This document shows positions 23,252 through 32,013 of a DNA stretch of 64,000 nt, piece after piece (position 1 is the first letter of the stretch; the number at the start of each line of letters is the position of its first letter). The notes beneath the pieces were generated by a model. The model made no database searches, had not been told where the DNA came from, and saw only the letters and a list, made by a program, of their open reading frames with translations. Source of the DNA: a bacterium (GTDB lineage: Bacteria; Armatimonadota; Zipacnadia; Zipacnadales; Zipacnadaceae); contig JAUVXR010000001.1 in NCBI GenBank assembly GCA_030603495.1, positions 130,993 to 194,992 of the forward strand, written 5' to 3'. A program made the position numbers and the translations under genes.

Positions 23252-24448
23252 CTATGCCAGGAATTCGCCCAGGACGTCGGGGTCGCCGTTGTGCCAGCGC
23301 GCAATTACTTGGTAAGCCTGCTCAGTGAGGGCGAGCAGCTCCGCTCTGGCCCATGGGTCAATATGAGCCAGAAGCTCCGCGGCCTGATGAGAGGGCTTGT
23401 CATTGAGCCGCATAACGCCGGCGATACCCAGAGATAGGGCTCGCGGCTGGCCGCCTTGTTGGAGCACAAACTCGGCCGCTCCGCTGAGCCGACCGTCTTC
23501 CGGGCTAATCATCCGCATAGTGTTGCGCGTGCCGCGATCCACGGTGTCACCGAAGAGCTCACTGGTGATACGCCCGTACAGGTCCGCGATAAAGTCGTCG
23601 TGGTCAGCCGGCGTGAAGACCTGCGAGTGAGCGCTGAGCAGTGCACCACCGACTTCCTCCCACATCGCCCGGCGGCCGGCAGCATCAATGTCAAGATCCT
23701 GGCGACACTCGTACATGTAGGTATGCCCAGCGAGCTTGCCCAGCACAGCGAGCAGCGCGTGGGTGCCGTTGTGAGCAAACAGCTTACGGTGATCCCACAC
23801 TTCGAAGGCCGGGCCCGGTAACAGTCTCAGGCCCGCGAACTCGCGCACAGGTGGTGCAACGGTGCGCGCATCAGCGGGAAGAAGATCGTAGGATTCAGCG
23901 ACGATCACTATCTCCAGCTCCGGCGCAACCGGCGAGAGATCGCGCTCCCGCACAGTAAGTCGCTGGCACATCCGGGCCACAACGGTATTGGTAAAGGCGA
24001 ACTTGCCCGCCAGCAACCCGGCCTCCGCCAGCGCCTGCCGGGTGGTCTCACCGAGTGCAGCGGCGGCGTTGTGGTGGTTCTCACAGCACAGCACGTTCAG
24101 CGGCTCCTGGGCAAAATCCGTCGTTTCGGCAGCCGCCGCCAGCAACTTGCCCAGCGCCGCAAAGGCGCCCGCTCCTGCCGCCGTGAACACCAGGTCAGCC
24201 TCGGCCAGGGCCGCAGACAGTTGCTGCTCAGCGCCCGCCTCCGACAGGTCTATAGCCCGCACTGGACTGACCCGGACCTGCTGGATCTGCTTGTCGACTT
24301 TGTTGAAGATGTAGCTATGCTGCACGTTGAGGGCACCGACGAGGTCACTGTCAATGTCGGCAAAGGTGATCTCCCCTCCCGAGATGGTGAGCAACTCGCC
24401 CAGGAAGCCCAACCCCACCCCGCCAGCGCCAAAGATTACAGCCCGCAC
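23252..24448 (-). CDS. Mannitol-1-phosphate 5-dehydrogenase-like protein
   Basis: 398 residues of the long-chain mannitol dehydrogenase family. The Rossmann motif F-G-A-G-G-V-G-L-G-F lies at residues 6-15, the middle holds C-C-E-N-H-H-N-A-A, N-T-V-V-A-R-M and K-L-F-A-H-N-G-T-H-A, which match the substrate-binding and catalytic (Lys, Asn, His) positions. It probably oxidises a sugar-alcohol phosphate with NAD+. A GTG at 24448 preceded by GGAGGT is the start; the frame also opens earlier. No PTS or mannitol transporter gene is adjacent, so the substrate is inferred only from the family. Confidence 0.82.
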   Translation of the reverse strand: MRAVIFGAGGVGLGFLGELLTISGGEITFADIDSDLVGALNVQHSYIFNKVDKQIQQVRVSPVRAIDLSEAGAEQQLSAALAEADLVFTAAGAGAFAALGKLLAAAAETTDFAQEPLNVLCCENHHNAAAALGETTRQALAEAGLLAGKFAFTNTVVARMCQRLTVRERDLSPVAPELEIVIVAESYDLLPADARTVAPPVREFAGLRLLPGPAFEVWDHRKLFAHNGTHALLAVLGKLAGHTYMYECRQDLDIDAAGRRAMWEEVGGALLSAHSQVFTPADHDDFIADLYGRITSELFGDTVDRGTRNTMRMISPEDGRLSGAAEFVLQQGGQPRALSLGIAGVMRLNDKPSHQAAELLAHIDPWARAELLALTEQAYQVIARWHNGDPDVLGEFLA

Positions 24449-24692
24449 CGCGCACCTCCTCACAACAATTAACTCACGATGATGGTGATTAGTACTGCTG
24501 ACCAGTCATTTCGCTTGTGGGGCACTAGAGTCCTGCCCCAAGATAGCAGAGCCCAGAAGACAACAACAGTCGCCGACAGCCAGCTCACCCGAGGGCCCTC
24601 GCCGTGCGCGAGCGGGGCAAGGAGTCGGCAGACGCGGATACGCTGCATATGCAGTTGACTCGCGCGAGGCTTTTTGCTACGATCTAGGGAGA

Positions 24693-25238
24693 ATGAGTGA
24701 CGGTGACACGACAGACCGCGTGCTGGTATTGAACCAGAACTATGAGCCGCTGAACATCTGCCGGTGGCAGCGGGCCGTCAGCCTGTTGTATCTGAATAAG
24801 GCGATAGTGGTGGAAAATGACTCGCAGGCTTTGCACTCGCCCACGGTGACGATGCGCATGCCCTCGGTGGTGCGCCTGGTGCGGTACATCAAGCGGCCGC
24901 TGCCCAAGATGAAGCTGTCGCGCCAGAGCCTGATGGAACGTGACGAGTACACCTGCCAGTACTGCGGCAATAAGAGCAAGCATCTAACCGTAGATCATAT
25001 CGTTCCGCGCGAGCGCGGCGGGCGGCATACATGGACAAACCTGGTGGCCTGCTGCGTAGACTGCAACGTCCGCAAGGGCAACCGCACCGCCCGCGAGGCG
25101 GAGATGAAGCTGCTGAAGAATCCCCAGCGCCCCCGCTTCATTCCTTACCTCAGCTTCGCTACAATGCGCCAGGCATTGAACAACAGAGTCTGGCGCGACT
25201 ACCTCGAGCCCTTTGCCCCGCATCTGGTCCCCGATTAG
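24693..25238 (+). CDS. HNH endonuclease family protein
   Basis: 181 residues. The N-terminal half (V-L-V-L-N-Q-N-Y-E-P-L-N) is typical of a widespread cyanobacterial/actinobacterial-type HNH family. The nuclease domain at residues 87-145 has C-Q-Y-C-G, L-T-V-D-H-I-V-P-R, G-G, W-x-N and C-V-D-C-N, so two CxxC knuckles hold zinc around the HNH catalytic core. These single-gene HNH proteins are usually chromosomal housekeeping genes of unknown role rather than homing enzymes. AGGGAG precedes the ATG. Confidence 0.9.
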   Translation: MSDGDTTDRVLVLNQNYEPLNICRWQRAVSLLYLNKAIVVENDSQALHSPTVTMRMPSVVRLVRYIKRPLPKMKLSRQSLMERDEYTCQYCGNKSKHLTVDHIVPRERGGRHTWTNLVACCVDCNVRKGNRTAREAEMKLLKNPQRPRFIPYLSFATMRQALNNRVWRDYLEPFAPHLVPD

Positions 25239-25277
25239 CCAGTGGCTATTTGTCCATTCATGCGAGGAGTGTCCAAT

Positions 25278-26336
25278 ATGAGCTATGAGCACGGCATGGC
25301 AGCACTTAACCTGGAAATGACAGATTGTGTTCCCCGTACGGAATACTCCGCCCACCAGCACTGGGACCTAGTGCAGGCGGTCACCGGTATCGAAGTCTCC
25401 TACGAGAGTACGCCGGAAATCCAAACTCAGGCCTCGGCCGCATTCCTCAAAGCCTGGGACTACGATTATATGTGGAGCACTACCATACATGGCGGGCATC
25501 TGGGAGAAACGCGCACCACTATGGGCCATGCGGTTTACGCCCAGGGCGGCGTTGATTTCTCCGATGACATCGGCTCGTTCTTTGACAGTCCCGAAGAAGT
25601 GTTGGCCTTCGACCCACTGGAAAAGCTCCTCCGATATTCTGACGAAGAGATACTGGCCCTCTACGAAAACAGTTACACGAATCAGTGCGAGACGTGGCCG
25701 GATTGTGTCAACTCACCGGGCGTTTACGTGACGATGGTCTCGGGTTTAATCGATCTCTTTGGCTGGGATCTACTGCTCACAGCGATGGGAATGGACCCCG
25801 TGGCCTTTGGCGAGCTGGCCAACCGTTACTCGCGGTATATCCAGCAGTTCTTCGACGTGCTGGCAGAATCTAGGAGCCCGGTCGTAATGATTCACGACGA
25901 TATCGTCTGGACCTCCGGAGCCATATGCCGACCCGACTGGTACCGGCAGTACGTGTTCCCCAATATCAAGCGGCAAGTCGCCCCGCTGCGCGAAGCTGGT
26001 AAGATCATTCTCTTTACTTCCGATGGCAATTATACTGAGTTTATTGATGATATCGCCGACTGCGGCGTCAGCGGCTTTGTTATGGAACCTACCACTGATA
26101 TGCAGTATATCGCCGACAAGTACGGTAAGACCCATTCTTTCGTGGGCAACGCCGATACTAGGATACTGCTGAGCGGCACGAAGGATGAAGTCCGCGCCGA
26201 GGTGCAGCGCTGTATGGATATCGGCAAGCAGTATCCCGGCTTCTTTATGGCCGTCGGCAACCAAATTCCGTCGAATACCCCCGTGGAAAACGCTCTGTAC
26301 TATGACGAGGTCTATCGGGAACTCGGCCAGCGCTGA
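25278..26336 (+). CDS. Uroporphyrinogen decarboxylase-like protein 1
   Basis: 352 residues of the URO-D/cobalamin-methyltransferase fold. The start ATG follows GAGGAGTG; an earlier in-frame ATG at 25242 is possible. The conserved mid-protein H-D-D, later F-T-S-D-G-N (a Ser-Asp-Gly-Asn in place of the H-S-D-G typical here) and the V-G-N-x-D loop are visible. It lacks the N-terminal R-Q-A-G-R-x-L-P-E of true HemE, so heme synthesis is unlikely. Such paralogues are often corrinoid methyltransferase partners or carbohydrate-linked enzymes. The fucosidase follows on the same strand. Confidence 0.75.
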   Translation: MSYEHGMAALNLEMTDCVPRTEYSAHQHWDLVQAVTGIEVSYESTPEIQTQASAAFLKAWDYDYMWSTTIHGGHLGETRTTMGHAVYAQGGVDFSDDIGSFFDSPEEVLAFDPLEKLLRYSDEEILALYENSYTNQCETWPDCVNSPGVYVTMVSGLIDLFGWDLLLTAMGMDPVAFGELANRYSRYIQQFFDVLAESRSPVVMIHDDIVWTSGAICRPDWYRQYVFPNIKRQVAPLREAGKIILFTSDGNYTEFIDDIADCGVSGFVMEPTTDMQYIADKYGKTHSFVGNADTRILLSGTKDEVRAEVQRCMDIGKQYPGFFMAVGNQIPSNTPVENALYYDEVYRELGQR

Positions 26337-26459
26337 AGCGAGGGCAATATAACGCCAGCACGGGAGGAATTTCTCCCAAGGCAAGGAACTCGCAGGCAGA
26401 TAGAGAAGTTAGCTTCGATTGCCAAGCCAATATAATCTCCGTAAGGGGAGGACTTACTA

Positions 26460-27746
26460 ATGACCCAACAACTTCCAGACACACGCGGCAATACTGAATG
26501 GTTCGTGCACGATCGCTTTGGCATGTTTATCCACTGGGGCATCTACGCGTCCGCGGCACGGCACGAGTGGGTGAAGAATCGGGAGGAGATAAGTGATGCG
26601 GACTACCAGAAGTACTTCGACCACTTCGACCCGGATCTGTATGATCCGGCGCAGTGGGCCCGATTGGCCAAGCAGGCCGGGATGAAATACTTCGTCATCA
26701 CCACCAAGCACCACGACGGCTTCTGCCTATGGGATAGCCAGCTTACCGACTACAAGGCTACCAACACGCCGGCAGGCCGCGACCTGATTGCGCCGATGGT
26801 GGAGGCGTTTCGGGCCGAGGGGCTGAAAGTCGGCTTCTACCACTCGCTGATTGACTGGCACCATCCCGAATTCCCCATTGATGGCGTCCATCCGCAGCGC
26901 AACGATGAAGAGTTCCTGAAGGCGAACCAGGACCGCGACATCACCAAGTACGCCGAGTACCTGCACGGGCAGGTGCGCGAGTTGCTCACTAACTATGGGC
27001 AGATTGACCTGCTGTTCTTCGACTTTTCCTACTCGGGCCGCGGAGGTGAGGGCCTCCTGTCCCACGGCAAGGGCAAAGACGACTGGCAGTCGGAGAAGCT
27101 GATCGCCCTGGTGCGCGAGCTACAGCCCGGCATCGTTGTCAACGACCGCACCGAGATTCCCCAGGACTACGTCACGCCCGAGCAAGTCCAGCCTGAAGGC
27201 CAGGTGCTCGCGGATGGCAAGCCGGTCATCTGGGAAGCTTGCCAGACCTTCAGCGGGAGCTGGGGCTACTTCCGCGACGAGTTCACCTGGAAGTCACCCG
27301 AGATGCTTGTCCAGATGTTGATAGACGGCGCCTCGAAGGGCGGCAACTTGATACTCAACGTGGGGCCAAACGCCCGCGGCGAAATCGAACCTCGAGCCGT
27401 GGAGAGACTCCAAGCAATGGGCGAGTGGTTACGCCTGCATGAGCGCTCAATCTACGGCTGCGGTCCGAGCGAATTCGCGGCGCCATCCGACTGCCGCTAC
27501 ACGCAGAACGGTAACCGGCTCTATCTACATCTGTTTGCCTGGCCCTTCAAGCACGTGCGACTGAAGGGGCTAGCCGGGAAAGTCCAGTATGCCCAACTGC
27601 TCAGCGACGCCTCGGAGATCCAGTTCCGCGCAGGCGGAGAGGTAGGTCATCATCTGGGTCCAGCAGCTTCTGATGTCGTTGTATTGGACCTACCCGTGGT
27701 CAAGCCGCCGGTGACTGTGCCGGTGATTGAGTTGTTCCTGAAGTAG
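26460..27746 (+). CDS. Alpha-L-fucosidase, GH29
   Basis: 428 residues. The GH29 opening W-F-x-x-x-R-F-G-M-F-I-H-W-G is at residues 13-26, followed by K-Y-F-V-I-T-T-K-H-H-D-G-F. The nucleophile is probably the Asp in L-L-F-F-D-F-S near residue 185, and a V-N-D-R motif follows. No signal peptide is present, so it would act inside the cell on imported fucosides. The C-terminal part is a short beta domain. GGGGAGG precedes the ATG. It follows a UroD-like gene and probably belongs to a carbohydrate-use unit. Confidence 0.92.
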   Translation: MTQQLPDTRGNTEWFVHDRFGMFIHWGIYASAARHEWVKNREEISDADYQKYFDHFDPDLYDPAQWARLAKQAGMKYFVITTKHHDGFCLWDSQLTDYKATNTPAGRDLIAPMVEAFRAEGLKVGFYHSLIDWHHPEFPIDGVHPQRNDEEFLKANQDRDITKYAEYLHGQVRELLTNYGQIDLLFFDFSYSGRGGEGLLSHGKGKDDWQSEKLIALVRELQPGIVVNDRTEIPQDYVTPEQVQPEGQVLADGKPVIWEACQTFSGSWGYFRDEFTWKSPEMLVQMLIDGASKGGNLILNVGPNARGEIEPRAVERLQAMGEWLRLHERSIYGCGPSEFAAPSDCRYTQNGNRLYLHLFAWPFKHVRLKGLAGKVQYAQLLSDASEIQFRAGGEVGHHLGPAASDVVVLDLPVVKPPVTVPVIELFLK

Positions 27747-27754
27747 TTGCGCCA

Positions 27755-27785
27755 GGGCGGATGTGCTGCGCACATTCGCCCCTAC
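27755..27785. repeat. Hairpin family D, copy 1
   Basis: GGGCGGATGTG-CTGCG-CACATTCGCCC followed by CTAC, an eleven-base stem with one G-U pair, ten bases after the fucosidase stop. It could act as its transcription end, but no T-run follows. The same arms recur near 44742, 44825 and 55891. Confidence 0.75.
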
Positions 27786-27890
27786 ATTAGTTGGTTTTCA
27801 AGGGCTTCGGCCAGATTCTCGCTGGTGCAGCGGGCCAGCAGTCCAGGCAGGACGCTTGGCCTGCCCCCATTTGTGGTACCACCTGCTATG

Positions 27891-28151
27891 TTACTCCGTG
27901 AAGCCCTCACCGGACAGCTCTCCGCGAAAATCAGGATCGAGCGGGCAGCCAGCCTGGGGCAGGCCGCCGATCCCGGCCAGAAAGCTCTCCCGGACACGGC
28001 TGCGCCACTGTTCAAACTCCGCCACGGTCGCGATCTCATCCTTGCGCACCTCGCCGCGAGCAAAGGCCTGTTCGTTGCGCTGATACAGGTGCATCTGGAG
28101 TTGAATCTCAACGTCATACCAGCCATCCAAGTAAGCTCCGAACGTGTTCAC
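27891..28151 (-). pseudogene. N-terminal remnant of an alpha/beta-hydrolase or acetyl-esterase-like gene
   Basis: A GTG with AAGGAGG 9 bases upstream opens an 86-codon frame. It contains an R-N-x-x-x-F-A-x-G-E motif and a W-R-x-x-V-R-x-x-F-L-A-G-I-G-G-L-P segment, the kind of helical lead seen before the catalytic domain of large bacterial sugar-ester hydrolases. The frame ends at once after G-E-G-F-T-E, where such proteins continue for several hundred residues. No continuation is readable in any frame before the fucosidase end. I read it as a 3'-truncated gene. A genuinely short protein is the alternative. Confidence 0.5.
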
Positions 28152-28205
28152 GCCGGTAAGCCTCCTTCGGCAACGGGTCGCCACTTGTTCATAATCCGGT
28201 GCTGA

Positions 28206-29756
28206 CTACGGCACAAAAAGGTATACCTTGACATACGCATCCCAGACCGGGCGGCGCACCAGCCGGCTCCGCCAGAGCCGTTCAGCGGGAGTAAGCCTCA
28301 CAGAATCAAACACCTGCCAGTCGCTGGCTTTTGCGCTGAGCACCGCGCGGATTTCCCGGGTCATCCGCCGGGGCAGCTCCGCGCCGCGGTCGCGGGTCAC
28401 CAGCCAGAGGCGCTGGCCGCTGGCAGGGAAGTCCTGGACAGGCTTCATATCCGCCAGCCCAACGGGCAGGAAGTACTCGGTAATCGTGGCGTCGTCAGCC
28501 CAGTAGCGCTTGAAGGCGCCCTCGTAACATTCGATAACCAGGTCGCCGGGCTGCCATCGAGAGCGAATGCTGGCGACGACCTCCGGCCAGGGGACGTTGT
28601 AGGCGGGATTGAGAAACTGGCGTCCGGCGAAGTAATTGCTGAGACCATAGATATTGCCGAGGAAGATTAATCCAACCAGGATCGGCGCGACCGCCCGCCA
28701 GCGAATGATGGAGGTGCCGTGGGCCACCAGTATGTAGGCAAAGGGCAGGGCGAATAGGGCTACGCTGGTCACCCGAATGATCGGCTCACTGCGCGCCAGG
28801 GTGCTAAAGACCAGCGCGACGGCGAGGATCGCCACCGGCCAGGTCCAGGCCTTAAGCCACGCGGCGGAGTGCCGCCCACGCACAGCGCCGATGAATCCAG
28901 CCAGCATCAAGGCGGCTCCAGCCACGAAGACCGGTACGGTGAGGTAGAAGCGCCACGGGTCAGTGTTCTCGCCGACAATGGCTGCGTAGACCGGCAGGCC
29001 CAGCTTGAGGGCTATCGCATATAGACTGCCCTGGAGGTGAGCCGCCTCTTTGATTCCCGAGACTGCCGCAGCTGACCAAATAAGCTTGAGAAACAACGGA
29101 TATGAGGCAACCAGCGCCACCACAGCAGCAACCAGCCAGCGCAGCAGGCCGGCAGGTTGCTGGCGCCAGGCAGCGCAGAGCAGAAACAGGTAGCCGGGGA
29201 CCAGCAGCATCGCCGGCACATAGTTGGTCCAGAGCAGGGCGGCAGCAGCCAAGCCCAGCAGGACATAGTGCCACCAGCGCCCGCGCTCTGCGGCCAGGAG
29301 CATCAGGTAGGCCACGAGCAGAAAGACCGCAAGCGTCATCGAAAAGTAGCGAGCGGTGCGCAGATAAAGCAGGCCGAGCGGCGAGAGGACAAAGAGCCAC
29401 AGTGCCAGCAGATCTCGGGGCGGAGCCAGCAGACGACTGGCTATTAGCCAGACCAGGACCACCGCGAGCAGCGCCCACGGCACGGAGAAGGCCCGCAGGG
29501 CAACATCACCGGGGCCCATGAGATAGCGCCAGTGCAGCAACAGCCAGTAGTAACCAGGAGGGTGGAAGGCGTCATAGTGGATATACTGAGGCGCGCTGAC
29601 GTGGCCGGCGGTGATGCTCTCATCGAGCCAAAAACTCGGATAGTCCAGGCGCAGCAACATCAGCGCAGCGAAGACCGTAAAGGCCAGCGCCACGCCGCTG
29701 ACGCGGAAGGTGCGGCTGTGCCAGAATCGGGCAGATTGTGAGGTCGCCTGAGTCAT
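28206..29756 (-). CDS. GT-C (PMT/ArnT-like) membrane glycosyltransferase
   Basis: 516 residues with about eleven membrane helices. The first extracytoplasmic loop carries F-W-L-D-E-S (catalytic Asp-Glu), then H-P-P-G-Y-Y near residue 66, as in family 39/83 enzymes that use polyprenyl-phosphate sugars. The C-terminal 120 residues are a soluble periplasmic domain. Target (lipid or protein) is not indicated. The ATG lies seven bases behind the TPR gene stop with no clear ribosome-binding site, so coupling to that gene is likely. It is last in the nadB-TPR-GT operon. Confidence 0.85.
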   Translation of the reverse strand: MTQATSQSARFWHSRTFRVSGVALAFTVFAALMLLRLDYPSFWLDESITAGHVSAPQYIHYDAFHPPGYYWLLLHWRYLMGPGDVALRAFSVPWALLAVVLVWLIASRLLAPPRDLLALWLFVLSPLGLLYLRTARYFSMTLAVFLLVAYLMLLAAERGRWWHYVLLGLAAAALLWTNYVPAMLLVPGYLFLLCAAWRQQPAGLLRWLVAAVVALVASYPLFLKLIWSAAAVSGIKEAAHLQGSLYAIALKLGLPVYAAIVGENTDPWRFYLTVPVFVAGAALMLAGFIGAVRGRHSAAWLKAWTWPVAILAVALVFSTLARSEPIIRVTSVALFALPFAYILVAHGTSIIRWRAVAPILVGLIFLGNIYGLSNYFAGRQFLNPAYNVPWPEVVASIRSRWQPGDLVIECYEGAFKRYWADDATITEYFLPVGLADMKPVQDFPASGQRLWLVTRDRGAELPRRMTREIRAVLSAKASDWQVFDSVRLTPAERLWRSRLVRRPVWDAYVKVYLFVP

Positions 29757-29763
29757 CGGTGAG

Positions 29764-30174
29764 CTAGTCAAGCTGCTTGAGTCGGGTAGCAATGTCGCGA
29801 TATTCTTGATTGGCTGAGTCGAGGCGCTGGGCCTGGGCTATGGCCTCGTGCGCCTGGTTTAGTTGACCTAGCTGGCTACAGGCGACGGCGAGTTTAGCAT
29901 GAGCATCAGCGAAATTGGAGGCCAGGCAGATGACCTCCTCGAATTGCTCGCGGGCCGGCGCCGGCTGGCCGTGATAGAGGTAGGCCAGGCCCAGGGCGTA
30001 ATGGGCGCTATCGTCATCGGGATGCTGAGCAATCTGCTGGCGGTAGTCGTGGATGAGCTGCTTGACAGTCTCCGAACGCATCGGCTCGTCGGCGCGCGAG
30101 AGGCGGGCGCCGCAAGCTCGGCAGAATCTGTCGGAGCTGTCAACTTCGGCGCTGCAATTGGGACAGTGGAGCAT
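29764..30174 (-). CDS. Zinc-ribbon plus TPR protein
   Basis: 136 residues. Residues 4-22 form a zinc ribbon (C-P-N-C and C-R-A-C). A helical linker follows, and residues 55-130 form about two tetratricopeptide repeats (A-L-G-L-A-Y-L-Y-H-G; A-K-L-A-V-A-C-S-Q-L-G). Zinc-ribbon/TPR combinations usually act as small scaffolds. The start has GGGGGAG upstream. It lies between nadB and the glycosyltransferase with short gaps, so the three are probably co-transcribed. Confidence 0.8.
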   Translation of the reverse strand: MLHCPNCSAEVDSSDRFCRACGARLSRADEPMRSETVKQLIHDYRQQIAQHPDDDSAHYALGLAYLYHGQPAPAREQFEEVICLASNFADAHAKLAVACSQLGQLNQAHEAIAQAQRLDSANQEYRDIATRLKQLD

Positions 30175-30211
30175 GGCCGGCTCCCCCGGGCGGACCGGGC
30201 AGGCCCTCAGC

Positions 30212-31840
30212 TCAGGATTCGGTCCGGCTTTCTACAGACCGGTCGGAGACGAGTAGTTCCCCCGCTTCGGATTTCCTGAGCACCACGTGTTTACGCCACT
30301 GTCTACTGGTTTCAGGAAAGTCAGTACGATAGTGAGCACCCCGACTTTCGGTACGATGCAAAGCAGCGATAGCCATCAGTAGAGCGGCCTGGCCCATATT
30401 GGCAGCCTCAAGTTCGCCCAACGTGGCCTGGCTACGCAACTCAATCTGCTCCGCCCACTGCTGGAGCTGCGCCTGGGCCTGGGCTAGCCCGTCGCCAGTA
30501 CGGATAATGCCAACTTGCTCCCACATCAAATCCGCGATGCGCTCCTTCAGTGGGGCCGGTGCAGCATATACCCCCACTTGCTCATGCGCGGCGGCCTGCC
30601 GCTCCTCAGCCGGAGCGAGCAGTTCGATCTGGGCCATCGCCGCCGCCGAGCGCTTGCCAAAGACCAGGCCGTCGAGCAAAGAGTTGGAGGCCAGGCGGTT
30701 AGCGCCGTGTACGCCATAGGTGGCGCACTCCCCACAGGCGAAAAGCCGGGGAATATTGGTGCGACCGTGCAGGTCGGTGGCAATGCCGCCCATCATATAG
30801 TGGGCCACAGGTGTGACAGGAACCGGCTCGTCTTCGGGATGAAAGCCGCGCTCGTGCAGCTCCTCGATAATGCCAGGGAAGCGCTGCCGCATCCGCGCGG
30901 TCCCCAGAGGCGTGAAATCGAGGTAGGCGTGGTCGCTGTGGGCAGACACCATCTCGGTATAGACCGCCCGGGCCACGACGTCGCGCGGGGCTAGCTCTTC
31001 TTGCGGATGGTAACGGCTCATAAACGGCTGGGCCTGGGGATTAAGCAGTCGCGCACCCTCGCCGCGCACTGCTTCCGAGATGAGGAACTTCGGATACCCC
31101 GCCGCCGCCAGGGCGGTAGGATGGAACTGGACAAACTCCAGGTCCTGGAGGGCGGCACCGGCGCGGAAGGCTATGCCGATGCCGTCGGCGGTGGCGACCG
31201 GCGGGTTAGTCGAATAGCGGTAGAGACTGCCCACTCCACCGGTGGCGATCAGCGTCGCGTCAGCGATAAAGCGTACCAGCCGACCTTCGCTAAGGTTAAC
31301 GGATTGAACGCCGACGCATTCGCCGCCGATGATCAGCAGCTCCGCAGCGGCGGTCGTTTCATAGATCTCAACTTCCGGCTCGTGCCGCACCGCTTCGTAA
31401 GCGGTGCGCTCGACCTCCTCGCCGGTAGCATCACCGTGAGCATGGACGATGCGGTTGGTGGCATGAGCCGCTTCCATTCCGTAGGCAAGATGACCGTTCT
31501 CGCGGTCAAAAACAGCCCCGTAGCTGATGAGTTCGCGGACGACCCCCGGGCCTTCCTGAGTAAGAATTGCTACCGCCGGCTCATCACATAGGCCAGCCCC
31601 GGCTCGCAGGGTGTCCTGCTCGTGGAGCTCGGGACTGTCCGTCGGGGGCAGGGAGACAGCGATGCCGCCTTGGGCATACTGGGTGCTACTCTCCCGGACA
31701 TTGCTCTTGGTGATGACGGCAATCGGACCGTGCCCGGCCAAGTGCAGCGCCGTCCATAATCCGGCGATGCCCGAGCCGATGATGGCGTAGCGGCACCGAA
31801 TAGTCTCTATCTTAGCGGCAGACGTATCCGTTGGGTTCAA
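30212..31840 (-). CDS. nadB: L-aspartate oxidase
   Basis: 542 residues, FAD-dependent oxidation of aspartate to iminoaspartate for NAD synthesis. The FAD site I-I-G-S-G-I-A-G-L is at residues 21-29, S-S-T-x-Y-A-Q-G-G-I-A is near 50, and H-Y-x-M-G-G-I and G-E-C-A-x-x-G-V-H-G-A-N-R-L are visible. The related fumarate reductase and succinate dehydrogenase A chains are excluded by the short length and the R-E-S-S-T-Q-Y-A-Q loop. TTG start with GAGG seven bases upstream. nadA and nadC are not in the window. Confidence 0.93.
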   Translation of the reverse strand: MNPTDTSAAKIETIRCRYAIIGSGIAGLWTALHLAGHGPIAVITKSNVRESSTQYAQGGIAVSLPPTDSPELHEQDTLRAGAGLCDEPAVAILTQEGPGVVRELISYGAVFDRENGHLAYGMEAAHATNRIVHAHGDATGEEVERTAYEAVRHEPEVEIYETTAAAELLIIGGECVGVQSVNLSEGRLVRFIADATLIATGGVGSLYRYSTNPPVATADGIGIAFRAGAALQDLEFVQFHPTALAAAGYPKFLISEAVRGEGARLLNPQAQPFMSRYHPQEELAPRDVVARAVYTEMVSAHSDHAYLDFTPLGTARMRQRFPGIIEELHERGFHPEDEPVPVTPVAHYMMGGIATDLHGRTNIPRLFACGECATYGVHGANRLASNSLLDGLVFGKRSAAAMAQIELLAPAEERQAAAHEQVGVYAAPAPLKERIADLMWEQVGIIRTGDGLAQAQAQLQQWAEQIELRSQATLGELEAANMGQAALLMAIAALHRTESRGAHYRTDFPETSRQWRKHVVLRKSEAGELLVSDRSVESRTES

Positions 31841-32013
31841 CTACTTGCCTCGATGGCTATTGGAGGAGTTTTTGGCGTTCGCCACTCACACAGACCGGAC
31901 GCCCAAACAATAGCCCGAGCATCCGTCTGGAATGTACCACCTACTCGCCCGTAGTATAGCACAACTTGTGCCGCGTGGCGAGAGGTATAGAGCCGAGATT
32001 CGCGGGGCCATAG

